DNA of 57,627 nucleotides from Alphaproteobacteria bacterium (GTDB lineage Bacteria > Pseudomonadota > Alphaproteobacteria > Bin95): the NCBI GenBank assembly GCA_022826185.1, contig JAJDVH010000278.1, positions 1 through 57,627 of the forward strand. Direction: 5' to 3'. Each line of letters begins with the position of its first letter. The first letter of the stretch is position 1. The notes below the pieces were generated by a model. That model did no database searches, had not been told where the DNA came from, and saw nothing but the letters and a program-made list of their open reading frames with translations. This document shows positions 10,901 through 17,372 of this stretch, in pieces. Position numbers and translations under genes: made by a program.

Positions 10901-12302
10901 CCGCGCCGTCCGGCGAAACATATCCCTCCAGCACGATATGGGCGTTCGTCCCGGACCATCCGAACCCGCTCACGCCCGCCAGGGGCGGGCGGTCCGCATT
11001 GGCCGGCCATGGCGTCGGGTCGGACGTCACCTGGAGCGGCAGCCGCTCCCAGTCCATCTCGGGATTGGGGTTATGGAAATGCAGGTGCCTGGGGACGATT
11101 CCGCGATTCATCGCCAGCACGGTCTTGATCAGTCCTGCCGACCCCGCCGCCGATTCCAGGTGGCCGATATTGGTCTTGACCGAGCCGATCAGCAGCGGCC
11201 GGTCCGCCTCGCGCCCGCGCCCGTACGCCGCCGCGGTTGCGTCGATCTCGATCGGGTCGCCCACCTCCGTCCCGGTCCCGTGGGTCTCCAGATAGTCGAT
11301 TTCGGAAGGGTGTACGCCCGCCCGCTCGAGCGCCGCCTCGATCACGCGTTGCTGCGCCGCCCCGCTCGGGACCGTCAGGCCCGGGCTCGCCCCGTCCTGA
11401 TTGAGCGCCGAGCCCCGAATCACGCCCCAGATGCGGTCGCCGTCGGCCTCCGCATCGCGGAGCCGCTTCAGCACCAGGATGCCGCAGCCTTCGCCCCTGA
11501 CATACCCGTTGGCGGAGGCATCGAAGGCCTTGCACTGGCCGTCCGGCGACAGCATGCCCGCATTGGCCCGGAATTCCAGAAGCCGGCCGGAAAGAATGAC
11601 GTTCACTCCTCCCGCCAGCGCGAGGTCCGCGTCGCCCCGCTGCAGGCCCGCGACCGCCTGGTGCGTCGCAACCAGCGATGACGAGCAGGCGGTGTCCACC
11701 GCCATTGCCGGCCCGCCAAGGCCCAACGCATAGGCGACCCGGCCTATCGCCGTATTGAGTGACGTGCCGGTGACTGCATAGAGGCTGGCGGCCGGCTCGG
11801 CCGGCCCTGCATTCTCCCTCGCCTCCAGGATCAACCCGCGATAGTCGTTGTTGCTGATGCCGGCATAGACGCCGGTGCGGCTGTCTTTCAGCCCCTCGGG
11901 ATCGATGCCTGCGTCTTCGAGAGCCCGCCAGCAGGTCTCCAGAACCAGACGCTGCTGCGGGTCCAGCAGTTCCGCCTCGACCGGCGAAATCCGGAAGAAC
12001 GCAGCGTCGAACTGGTCAAGTTCATCGAGATAGGCGCCGAAACGGCAAGCTCTGGCCTGCACATCGGAGTGGGGAAACAACTGCCCGATTCGCCCGACGC
12101 CCGAACCGGGGTCGCCCTCCGTAACCGAATTCACGCCGCCGTCCAGCAGGCTCCAGAAGGCGTCGAGGCCCGTCGCGCCCGGGAATCGGCACGCCATGCC
12201 GACGATCGCGATCGGCTCGTTGCTCGGAGCATGCCGTCCATTTGCTCCGGTCGGGTCGCCCGCTGGCGACGCAGCCGGTTCCGCAGACCTTTTGCGTTCC
12301 AT
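1980..12302 (-). CDS. Type I polyketide synthase: KS-AT-DH-cMT-ER-KR-ACP-KS-AT(degenerate)
   Basis: About 3440 residues from ATG 12302 (two TTG codons lie just upstream, with AAAGGAAA before them). Domains in order: KS about 28-450 (Cys206 in DTACSSSL, THGTG, NIGHLE); AT about 600-905 (Ser691 in GHSLGE, AYHS, malonyl-type); DH about 970-1260 (His1003 in HRVFGRLIAP, Asp1178 in LDGCFQ); C-methyltransferase about 1330-1640 (LEVGAGIG); ER about 1915-2225 (HAGAGGVGL); KR about 2235-2420 (VTGGLGGIG; the usual catalytic Tyr is His in QANHAAAN); ACP Ser2547 in GMDSL; second KS about 2620-3035 (Cys2781 in LNCAASL, AHGAG, NIGHLE); second AT remnant to about 3430. The remnant has GHGAGE (Gly3262 for Ser) and lacks about 95 residues containing the catalytic His. 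No terminal ACP or thioesterase. The first seven domains have the order of highly reducing iterative synthases. Product unknown; a reduced methyl-branched chain is inferred. Confidence 0.95.
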   Translation of the reverse strand: MERKRSAEPAASPAGDPTGANGRHAPSNEPIAIVGMACRFPGATGLDAFWSLLDGGVNSVTEGDPGSGVGRIGQLFPHSDVQARACRFGAYLDELDQFDAAFFRISPVEAELLDPQQRLVLETCWRALEDAGIDPEGLKDSRTGVYAGISNNDYRGLILEARENAGPAEPAASLYAVTGTSLNTAIGRVAYALGLGGPAMAVDTACSSSLVATHQAVAGLQRGDADLALAGGVNVILSGRLLEFRANAGMLSPDGQCKAFDASANGYVRGEGCGILVLKRLRDAEADGDRIWGVIRGSALNQDGASPGLTVPSGAAQQRVIEAALERAGVHPSEIDYLETHGTGTEVGDPIEIDATAAAYGRGREADRPLLIGSVKTNIGHLESAAGSAGLIKTVLAMNRGIVPRHLHFHNPNPEMDWERLPLQVTSDPTPWPANADRPPLAGVSGFGWSGTNAHIVLEGYVSPDGAASGRDGNGWIAGAPRPVSASLPVPDSPPQSKDGLSPRTARLLPLSGKSGAALRDLAGRYLGWLDQQETTLAADGAASDPLLSDMAWSAGIGRSHFDHRAGVAFRDAESLREGLRAIAGTDERPALRKAATVAFVYTGQASQWPGMGAALYDSEPVVRAVLDRCDDILRKERGASLLDVMFGRDPAAGDLDDPQWKQPAIYALECALTALWSSLGIQPDVVLGHSLGEIAAAHAAGAFGLEDGLRLAAVRGALVGALPGEGAMAAVFAPPARVSEALDRHNAASQGIGLCIAADNGAHQAISGPAKEIAALLERLEADGIRVARLRRSPAYHSAMIEPALDDLETALSQLPLKAPSLPFVSNLSGRAIGTDEALDAAYWRRQMRAPVAFRACVETLAELGVDAVVEIGPHAVLGPMVSLAWPGGTAEPAVVSSLRRPSRGEEPPAPGSGGGFVEAVAGVYAAGLPVRFDGLFAGEARRRIALPGYPFQRERYWVEAPKRRRPGTGHPLLGARHESASGEIAFDTEVFPSDPAWLADHRVFGRLIAPGALYGAMAVSAAFAEGAEGATVEDFQMQSALVFPDDDSEDGSADTGRRMQVLVTEAEDSASRRVRILSRSEAEDSWTLHAEGQVSAGASRPAQQASRLDIEGLKAGLSPVDLAAYYRAKAAVGIDLGPSFRTLSALWAGAGEAVAEVALPAGLDGNPLDIHPLVLDGCFQAFGAARDPDGDEEGVTYLPFAWERLWLAGRLPERLVCHVRLRESPENAAADAERGGVPEVWAADMGLYEPEGTLVAELTGFTVKRATRAALLSAVEGIDDLLYEIVWRDSALPPGMLPADFLPSPSAAASRSQPFSRYLADEEVEVRDEVDLQGVMERASWSYALAALETLGWERKAGSPADPEELRERLEVLPEHAHLFRRILEILARSGVLQAKGEGFAVAVGAGDPLPDDMPDDREAFLVETIERFPHAANEIGLFRRCAGALPAVLRGEEDPLSLLFGDAEPQAGDLYRRAPVWRAANRMLGEVFRTLVEELPGGRRLRVLEVGAGIGSATEYILPELSAGGFDYTYTDISAGFFAEAESRFSDAGGPIDYRVLDIEKDPIDQGFEPHAFDMIIAANVLHATRYLDETLGHCRALLAPSGLLVALENQRGRGWMDLIFGQLDGWWRFADQYRTGHALAGPDVWRRALADTGFAESEVLGIDSSEVAGLPDRGVIVAQGPAEITLPEGVWVLAADRGGMAAALAEQLAAQNQRVVLASDNPEGPGAAGETEAGIVSATVRMEGRESWQALMEGLPADAPLAGVVHLAAQDGCGADATTADMAADTRRATASALALVQGIADADAVPEKGVWFVTRGAQVLERERTGQLAGATLWGLGRVMAREAPQLQPRMLDLDPEASEPQAVLPEELLFADSENHIAYRQGRRRSARLVRAAAGTDRLALPEETDWVLAPDEGGAIEALQVQPVTTRSLEANEVRAAVETCGLNFLDVFRAMGLVEEGLLGEEFCGRIIETGSEVTGVSVGDRVAGFAFGTFGPEVVTHEELVALAPPGVSAAALATIPSVFVTCVLSYELAGLKAGDQVLIHAGAGGVGLAAIQLAQAAGAEVFATASAPKQAYLRSLGVQHVFDSRSTAFGREILEATDGAGIDVVLNSLTGEGFIDASLSCLAQGGRFVELARRDILSEEEMTALRPDVAYSILDLYQLKLEDPAGPGRALKEVLARIETGELAPLMHTRWPLAETGAAMGYMRAARHIGKIVLAMSPIETGRLREDRTYLVTGGLGGIGCALAEWLAEYGAGTVVLNGRRPPDEAAEKAIEALRARGFRIEVELADVTDTDALDAMMVRIDEALPPLAGVIHSVGVLSDAALGNQSWESFETVLWPKMLGAWHLHRATADRDLDMFVLFSSVAGILGNPGQANHAAANTFLDQLAAHRRALGLPGQAIAWGAWSELGEAEEQRERIAGRREASGTGWFTPEQGFRVLERLLRQDAANAVVAAVDWPVFGDSLASRPSVLEELLTVAADDGDDSSSSEDLLAQLAATPAAGREDLLVSFLQREVQAVLRLPSAPAAAVGFFDLGMDSLMAVELRNRLNRAFSDSYVAPNTLVFDFPTISDLARHLADVLGGAELESAAPAQPDPAPRPPVRSGDDGLAIVGMACRLPGAPDIAAFWRQLEAGHDAVTNARRDNGSWTGIAGDPEAGDGAWRQGGYVDEIDRFDARFFGMTPIGARMMDPQQRLLLETSWRALEDAGIDPEGLKGSRTGVYAGIATSEYRDLMMTAGGEGLNYLGTASSMAVGGVAFKLGLTGPAMPVMLNCAASLVTVQQAVAALRDGEVDLALVGGVNAVLSPGLTREMAELGMLSREGRCKTFDAAADGFVRSEGCGMVVLKRLDEAEADGDRIWAVIRGAAVNQNGVSAGPTVPNGPAQERVIDDALSQAGVPPSDIDYLEAHGAGSALGDPIEVQAAAAVYGRGREKDRPLLIGSVKTNIGHLESAAGIASLIKVVLAMRHGVIPKHLHFRDPNPHLDWDRLPVKVVSEATDWPRRPDRPLRAGVSAFGISGTNAHVVVEGYGDPENDRPGPDGAPRPVCVPPMDAAAEPLQADDGLVARATRILPLSGKSDASLRKLADRYLAWLDQRQSVLASEEAASDAALSDIAWTAGTGRSHFDHRAALVFADCEALRGGLRALAEAGKGFEPTTPAGAVAFAYAGHGNGWAGTGEALYRSEPVVRAVLDRCDEALRDARGASLLDAMFGRSGPEGDPARPQWERSAAYALECALTALWSSVGVQPSIVLGHGAGELAAAQAAGVLGLEDGLLLAAGLDDPGGEQAEIAVNPPRLTLINSVSGRALGPDELRDGAYWRQRAATGTEPSDNCVGTLAAAGAGVIVEIGPGAAPGTGSGGAPDANGSARLPVVLASLGDDGFAGAVARAYEAGLALSFAGLFAGESRRRTSLPDYPFERRRHWIRFQDRAAPG

Positions 12303-12531
12303 CAACAAGGTTTCCTTTGCCTGACCGGGCCGGCTCCGTTACTTTTCAGGCGCAGCGGCACCGGAAAATCGCGTCTGGACTTTCAGCTCGCAGTCTTCTG
12401 CACTTCCAGTTTGCAGTCTATCGCAGAAAGGAATGTATGCTGTCCAGCATGCATTGCAGGCAAGCCGACCGGATGACTGAATCGAATTCGAACCCCGGGG
12501 ACTGCCGTCCGAACGGGGAATGGAACTGGCC
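12303..12531. promoter_or_regulatory. Divergent control region between the PKS and the NCS2-type transporter
   Basis: This 229-bp gap separates two divergently read genes and must hold both promoters. It is less GC-rich than its surroundings. A perfect palindrome ATGCTG-TC-CAGCAT lies at 12437-12450 and could be an operator. CGCAGTC and GCAGTC repeats flank it at about 12389 and 12413. No confident -35/-10 pair was fixed. Confidence 0.4.
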
Positions 12532-14298
12532 ATGAGCGGGAACGGTCAGTCCCGCGCCCCGGGGCTCCGCTACCAGGCCGACGAGCGTGCTCCCGCCGCG
12601 CTCACCATCGGCCTCGGCCTGCAGTTGGCCGTCACCACCATCGCGGTTCCGATCCTGGTTCCGACCGCGATCATGCGGGTTGCCGGCGCTCCCGATTCAA
12701 CCCTGTTGTGGGCGGTGTTCGCCGCCGTCGCAATCAGCGGCGTCACCACCATGCTTCAGGCCATCCGGTTCGGCCGGATCGGCGGAGGCCACATGCTCGT
12801 GATGGGCAGCTCCACAGCATTCATCGGTTTGAGCATCGCGGCGATCACAGAAGGCAGCCCGGCGATGCTCGCCACTCTTGTCGTCATCGCAGCCCTGCTT
12901 CAACTGCTGCTGTCCGCGCGGCTCGCCCTGTTCCGGCGCATACTGACGCCGGCGGTCTCCGGCACCGTGATCATGCTGGTGCCGGTCACGGTGATGCCGA
13001 TCGTCTTCCGCATGCTGAACGAGGCGCCGGACGGCAGCCCGGCTCACGCAGCGCCTCTGATCGCCGCGGTCACGATCCTCGTTATCCTCGGCATTTCGCT
13101 GAAAGGGGCGCCCGGTCTGCGGCTCTGGGCGCCGATCATCGGCGTCATCATCGGCGCGGCGCTTGCCGCCGTCTTCGGGCTCTACGACGTGGACCGCGTC
13201 GCCGCGGCGCCCTGGCTGGGAATGCCGGACATCGAAGCGCCGGGCTTCGATGTCAGTTTCGGGCCGGTTTTCTGGTCGCTTCTGCCCGCGTTCCTGCTGA
13301 CGGCGATGATCTGCACGGTTCGGGCGATCAGCAGCAATGTTGCGCTGCAGCGCGTGTCGTGGCGCGGAGAGCGCCCGCCGGATTTCCGGGCCGTGCAGGG
13401 CACGGTGACGGTCGACGGCCTGAGCAACCTGTTATGCGGTGTCGCGGGAACCGTGCCTAACTGGACCTATTCGGTGGCCGCGCCGCTGGTCGAGATCACC
13501 GGCGTTGCGGCGCGGACCGTAGCCATTGCGACCGGGGCGATCTTTCTCGCTCTGGCCTTCATGCCCAAGGCGGTCGCGGTCGTTCTGGCGATCCCCGGCC
13601 CGGTCGTCGGAGCCTACCTTACCGTCCTGATCGCCCTGCTGTTCATCATCGGTATCGGACTGTCGATGCAGGGCGGCATGGACTACCGCAAGGGCATCGT
13701 CATCGGCGTGTCCTTCTGGCTCGGGCTCGGTTTCCACAACGGCGTGATCTTTCCGGAATTCGTCGCCGACTTTGCCGGCGGGATTCTCGGCAACGGGATC
13801 ACTTCCGGCGGACTGGTAGCCATTCTCATGACCCTGTTCATGGACCTCCGACGGTCGCGTCCCAGTCGGATGGAGGCGGCGTTCGGCCCTGCCGCGCTGC
13901 CGGAGATACGCGAATTCCTGGCCGCCTTCGCGTCGCGCAGCGGCTGGGACGGAGCGATGGCCGACCGTCTCGACGCGGTTGGCGAGGAGGCGTTGCTGAC
14001 CCTTCTGCGCCCGGAGGAAGAGGACCAGGATGAAGATGCGCCGCCGCAGGGCCGCCGCCTGCGGCTGGACGCGACCAGAAACGAAAGCGGGGCGGTCCTC
14101 GAATTCGTCATCGCGCCGCGCGACTACAATGTGCAGGAGCGGCTGGCGCTGGTCGGCGAGCAGGACGACGCGGCGACGATCGAGCAGGAAATCTCGCTCC
14201 GCCTGCTGCGCCATCTCGCGTCGTCGGTGCACCACCAGCAATATCACGATCTGGATATCGTCACCATTCAGGTGAAGGCGCTCCCATCCGCCGAGTAG
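12532..14298 (+). CDS. NCS2-type (xanthine/uracil permease-like) transporter with GHKL-like C-terminal tail
   Basis: Residues 1-450 form about 12-14 hydrophobic segments typical of the NCS2 nucleobase transporter fold, with landmarks GGGHMLVMGSSTAF and GTVPNWTYS. The equivalents of the acidic residues that bind nucleobase and proton on TM8 and TM10 of UraA are not apparent (TVRAISSN and NWTYSVA instead), so the substrate is open. After TM14 there is a cytosolic tail of about 140 residues: LPEIREFLAAFASRSG and AVGEEALLTLL followed by a beta/alpha unit ending ISLRLLRHLASSVHHQQYHD. By eye this resembles RsbW-type GHKL ATPases, with the N-box Glu but no Asn. Start ATG 12532 is preferred over 12520, which sits directly on its only purine run. 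Divergent from the PKS; convergent with the DUF1491 gene. Confidence 0.8.
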   Translation: MSGNGQSRAPGLRYQADERAPAALTIGLGLQLAVTTIAVPILVPTAIMRVAGAPDSTLLWAVFAAVAISGVTTMLQAIRFGRIGGGHMLVMGSSTAFIGLSIAAITEGSPAMLATLVVIAALLQLLLSARLALFRRILTPAVSGTVIMLVPVTVMPIVFRMLNEAPDGSPAHAAPLIAAVTILVILGISLKGAPGLRLWAPIIGVIIGAALAAVFGLYDVDRVAAAPWLGMPDIEAPGFDVSFGPVFWSLLPAFLLTAMICTVRAISSNVALQRVSWRGERPPDFRAVQGTVTVDGLSNLLCGVAGTVPNWTYSVAAPLVEITGVAARTVAIATGAIFLALAFMPKAVAVVLAIPGPVVGAYLTVLIALLFIIGIGLSMQGGMDYRKGIVIGVSFWLGLGFHNGVIFPEFVADFAGGILGNGITSGGLVAILMTLFMDLRRSRPSRMEAAFGPAALPEIREFLAAFASRSGWDGAMADRLDAVGEEALLTLLRPEEEDQDEDAPPQGRRLRLDATRNESGAVLEFVIAPRDYNVQERLALVGEQDDAATIEQEISLRLLRHLASSVHHQQYHDLDIVTIQVKALPSAE

Positions 14299-14370
14299 CC
14301 GAATGCGAATCGCAGGCGTCGGGCGCGACGAACGGGCCGGGTCAGAAGCGGAGCGCCCGGGGGAAGCGCC

Positions 14371-14700
14371 TTAAGTCAACAGTTCCACCGGCTCGTCGAG
14401 CGGGTGGCGGCCTTCGCGGTCCTCGATTTCGAGCACCCAGATGTCGGGGTCCCGCGCGGTCTCGCGGGCGATTTCCTCGTCGGCTTCGGCCTCGGGGCCC
14501 GGCGGGTGGGCGAGCCAGCGGCGGCTGTCGCCCTCGGTCCAGGCCGGGCGGAGGAGCTGCGCCGTCCCGTCGAGGCGGTTGAGCTTCAGCAGCACCGCGC
14601 CCGCCCCGTCGAAGCCGCGCCGCGCCACCTGGGCCGCGCAGCCCCGGACCGATGCCGCCCGGATGCAGGCCTGGATATAGACGCGGGGCGTCAGCGCCAT
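14371..14700 (-). CDS. DUF1491 family protein
   Basis: The 109-residue product matches the alphaproteobacterial DUF1491 pattern as I know it: an N-terminal strand VYIQACIRAAS, then VARRGFDGAGAVLLKLNRLDG, then a Trp-rich middle and an acidic C-terminal part ending in a xPDxWVLEIEDREGRHPLDEP-like segment. Function is unknown for the family. It is soluble, with no signal peptide or membrane segment. It starts 13 bp after the dioxygenase stop, so it is probably the last gene of the fabD / dioxygenase / DUF1491 transcription unit. Confidence 0.8.
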   Translation of the reverse strand: MALTPRVYIQACIRAASVRGCAAQVARRGFDGAGAVLLKLNRLDGTAQLLRPAWTEGDSRRWLAHPPGPEAEADEEIARETARDPDIWVLEIEDREGRHPLDEPVELLT

Positions 14701-14713
14701 GGCGGCGCCGGGC

Positions 14714-15580
14714 TCAGGCGTGTCCGGGCACGATGTGCCGGGCGGGAGACGGGCGGAAGGTCGCGCGCTTCAGCCAGCGGTTCTGCGCCGGGTCGAAATC
14801 GTCGCGCTTGTGCAGGAGGAAACCGTTGTCCCAGAGCACCGTGTCGCCGACCTGCCAGTGGTGCCGGTAAACGAAGCGCGGCTCGGTCGCGTGCGCGATC
14901 AGCCGGTCGAGCAGGGCGCGGCCCTCTTCGGCGTCCATGCCTTCGATGCCGGCCATGGTGCCCGGGTCGAGATAGAGCGCCTTGCGCCCGGTCACGGGGT
15001 GGGTGTGCACCAGCGGATGGGTGACATCCGGCGTGCGCCTGCGGATTTCCGCCTCGGCCAGCTTGTCGATCTCGCCGTAGCCGGCCACGCGCACGGCATA
15101 GCTGAAGACGCCGCGCCGGCCGTCGATCCGGGCCTTCGTCGCGTCGTCGAGGGCCGCATAGGCGGCTTCCAGGTTCGCCCAGCTCGTCGGCGCCTGGCCG
15201 GCCCGGGACTCGACGCAGTAGAGCAGCGAGCCTGTCGCCGGATGGGTCATGTAGGACTGGTCGGAATGCCAGGCGAGTTCGCCCTGGCCGATGCCGCCGA
15301 TGGTGTCGCCGCCGGGGCTGCGCATGTTGGAGATATAGGTGATCTCGGGCTGGTATTTCGACGCCCAGTCCTCGCGCACGATCAGCTCCAGGGCGCCGAA
15401 CCAGGACGCGGCCTCCGCGAGTTCGGCTTCCGAGAGCGCCTGCCGGCGGAATATCAGCACGCCATGCTCGGCGAGCGCCAGATCGAGCGCCTCCCGCGTT
15501 TCCTCGACCTGCGGTTCGTGCAGCGCGATGCCTTCCACGAGTCTCGCGAAGCCGCCGTCGGCGGGCGTGAGTGTCAGCAT
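14714..15580 (-). CDS. TauD/TfdA-family Fe(II)/2-oxoglutarate dioxygenase
   Basis: The 288-residue product carries the facial triad: His105 and Asp107 in WHSDQSYM, and His257 in WDNGFLLHKRDDF, with an Arg near 272 (KRATF) placed to bind the 2-oxoglutarate carboxylate. N-terminal FGALELIVR and the N-I-x-N-like stretch ISNM agree with the TauD/TfdA clade. Family members hydroxylate small acids such as taurine or 2,4-D; substrate here is unknown. The ATG at 15580 lies 5 bp after the fabD stop with GGAG upstream inside fabD, so translation is probably coupled. Longer readings of the frame run antisense-like through fabD and are not supported. Confidence 0.9.
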   Translation of the reverse strand: MLTLTPADGGFARLVEGIALHEPQVEETREALDLALAEHGVLIFRRQALSEAELAEAASWFGALELIVREDWASKYQPEITYISNMRSPGGDTIGGIGQGELAWHSDQSYMTHPATGSLLYCVESRAGQAPTSWANLEAAYAALDDATKARIDGRRGVFSYAVRVAGYGEIDKLAEAEIRRRTPDVTHPLVHTHPVTGRKALYLDPGTMAGIEGMDAEEGRALLDRLIAHATEPRFVYRHHWQVGDTVLWDNGFLLHKRDDFDPAQNRWLKRATFRPSPARHIVPGHA

Positions 15581-15585
15581 GGCCG

Positions 15586-16527
15586 TCAAAGCTCCTTCAA
15601 CAGCGCCTCGATATCGTCCGGGCCCGCGATTGCGACGCCGGACATCTCCCGGTCGATCCGCCTGACCAGCCCGGAGAGCACCTTGCCCGCGCCGAGCTCG
15701 ACCACGCGGTCGACATCGTTGTCGCGCATGAACATCATGCTTTCCCGCCAGCGCACGGTCGCGGTCACCTGGCGCACCAGCAGGCCGGAGAGGTCGGAGG
15801 CGCGCTCCACCGGCTCCGCAGTCACATTGGCGACCAGCGGCACCGAGGGGTCCTCCATCGCGACCGGCTCCAGCGCCTCCGCCATGGCGTCGGCGGCGGA
15901 CTGCAGCAGCGAACAATGAAAGGGCGCGCTGACATCCAGCAGGATCGCCCGGCGCGCGCCGCGCGCCTTCGCCAGCTCCACCGCGCGTTCCACGGCCGCG
16001 CGGTTGCCGCTCACCACCACCTGGCCGGGCGCGTTGTCGTTGGCCGGGTCGCAAACCTCATCTTCCGCGGCATCGCGGGCGACCGCCGCTGCCTCTTCGA
16101 AGTCGAGGCCGAGCAGGGCCGCCATCGCGCCTTCACCCACGGGCACCGCGCTCTGCATCGACCGGCCGCGCAACCTCAGGAGCCGCGCGGTATCCGCCAG
16201 CCGGAAGGTGCCTGCGGCCGTCAGCGCCGAATATTCGCCGAGCGAATGCCCCGCCAGGTAAAGGCAGGCGCCCGGCAGCGAAACGCCGCCCTCGCGCTCC
16301 AGCACCCGCATCACCGCCATGCTGTGCGCCATCAGCGCCGGCTGCGCGTTCTCCGTGAGCGTGAGCTCGTCTGCAGGGCCTTCGAACATCAGCCGCGAGA
16401 GGCTCTGGCCGAGGGCGTCGTCGACTTCCTCGAAGACCTCTCGCGCGGCGGCGGACGCTTCCGCCAGCGCCCGGCCCATTCCCGGGGCCTGGGATCCCTG
16501 TCCCGGAAAGACGAACGCTCGTGCCAC
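15586..16527 (-). CDS. fabD: Malonyl-CoA:ACP transacylase
   Basis: FabD moves malonyl from CoA to acyl carrier protein for fatty acid synthesis. The 313-residue length is normal. Visible features are [14 protein letters not shown] at the N-terminus, Ser95 in GHSLGEYSA, and the catalytic His in APFHCSLL. The start is set at GTG 16527, preceded by a strong GGAGGGG; the longer frame to 16578 adds residues with no FabD similarity. It is read divergently from rpsF, an arrangement familiar in alphaproteobacteria. It could also feed malonyl to the PKS locus in trans, but that is speculation; its first job is primary metabolism. Confidence 0.95.
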   Translation of the reverse strand: MARAFVFPGQGSQAPGMGRALAEASAAAREVFEEVDDALGQSLSRLMFEGPADELTLTENAQPALMAHSMAVMRVLEREGGVSLPGACLYLAGHSLGEYSALTAAGTFRLADTARLLRLRGRSMQSAVPVGEGAMAALLGLDFEEAAAVARDAAEDEVCDPANDNAPGQVVVSGNRAAVERAVELAKARGARRAILLDVSAPFHCSLLQSAADAMAEALEPVAMEDPSVPLVANVTAEPVERASDLSGLLVRQVTATVRWRESMMFMRDNDVDRVVELGAGKVLSGLVRRIDREMSGVAIAGPDDIEALLKEL

Positions 16528-16605
16528 CAACCCCTCCGAATCGCCTGTCGCCGGATTGCAATCAAGGCGCGGCGGCAAAGGCTGTCAAGGGCGGAGGCGG
16601 GCGGC

Positions 16606-16633
16606 TTGCGCGCTTTGCGGGTTCGTGTATAAC
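16606..16633 (+). promoter_or_regulatory. rpsF: Candidate promoter of the rpsF operon
   Basis: TTGCGC (16606-16611) and TATAAC (16628-16633) are separated by 16 bp, and lie about 40 bp before the rpsF ATG. The spacing and hexamers fit a sigma-70-type housekeeping promoter. Located in the 146-bp gap between fabD and rpsF. Confidence 0.55.
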
Positions 16634-16673
16634 GCCGCTCCCAGTGCAACATCCGGGACGAAACGCATAGGCG

Positions 16674-17111
16674 ATGGCTCTCTACGAGAATGTCTTCATA
16701 GCGCGCCAGGACATGTCGCCCGCCCAGGTCGAGACCCTGGCGGACGAGTATGTGTCCGTCATGGAATCCCTCGGCGGCAAGGTCGAGAAGCGCGAACATT
16801 GGGGTCTGAAGACCCTGGCTTACCGGATCAAGAAGAACCGCAAGGGCCATTACGTCCTTTTCAATTTCGACGCCTCGGGCGATGCGGTCACGGAGCTGGA
16901 ACGCAGGATGCGCCTGTCGGAAGACGTGCTGCGCTACCTGACCGTGCGGATCGAGGCGGTCGACGAGCGGCCTTCGGTCATGCTGCAGGCGCGTCCGCGC
17001 GACGATCGGGGCCGGCGCGACGCACGGCCGCCGCGCCGGGACGCCGGCGAGACGAAAGCAGAAGCGACCGGCGAGCAGCCTGCCGCCGCCGTATCGGAGG
17101 CCGCCCAATGA
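16674..17111 (+). CDS. rpsF: 30S ribosomal protein S6
   Basis: S6 binds the central domain of 16S rRNA together with S18. The 145-residue product starts [19 protein letters not shown] and has the S6 core ([28 protein letters not shown]) to about residue 100. An Arg/Asp-rich then Ala/Glu-rich tail of about 45 residues follows, longer than the E. coli form and common in alphaproteobacteria. It overlaps rpsR by four bases (ATGA). First gene of rpsF-rpsR-DUF2232-rplI. Confidence 0.97.
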   Translation: MALYENVFIARQDMSPAQVETLADEYVSVMESLGGKVEKREHWGLKTLAYRIKKNRKGHYVLFNFDASGDAVTELERRMRLSEDVLRYLTVRIEAVDERPSVMLQARPRDDRGRRDARPPRRDAGETKAEATGEQPAAAVSEAAQ

Positions 17112-17344
17112 ACGCTGCGCCGCGCCGTCCGTTCTTCCGCCGCCGCAAGAGCTGCCCGTTCTCCGGCCCCAATGCGCCCGAGATCGACTACAAGGACGTG
17201 AAGCTGCTGCAACGGTTCCTGTCCGAACGCGGCAAGATCGTGCCGAGTCGGATTACCGCCGTTTCGGCGAAGAAGCAGCGCGAACTGGCGCAGGCGATCA
17301 AGCGCGCGCGCTACATGGCGCTGTTGCCCTACGTCGTAAAGTAG
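17108..17344 (+). CDS. rpsR: 30S ribosomal protein S18
   Basis: S18, the partner of S6 in the 30S platform. The 78-residue product shows the family core [19 protein letters not shown] and the basic segment [24 protein letters not shown]. An N-terminal [15 protein letters not shown] stretch with a single Cys is usual. The start codon overlaps the rpsF stop, so the two are probably translationally coupled. Confidence 0.97.
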   Translation: MNAAPRRPFFRRRKSCPFSGPNAPEIDYKDVKLLQRFLSERGKIVPSRITAVSAKKQRELAQAIKRARYMALLPYVVK

Positions 17345-17372
17345 GTTCCGGACTGCAGCCCGCGCGGGTTGG

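Noticed and set aside
15581-16054. N-terminal extension of the Fe/2OG dioxygenase
   Set aside because: The extension reads antisense-phase through fabD; dioxygenase similarity starts at ATG 15580, which follows the fabD stop closely.
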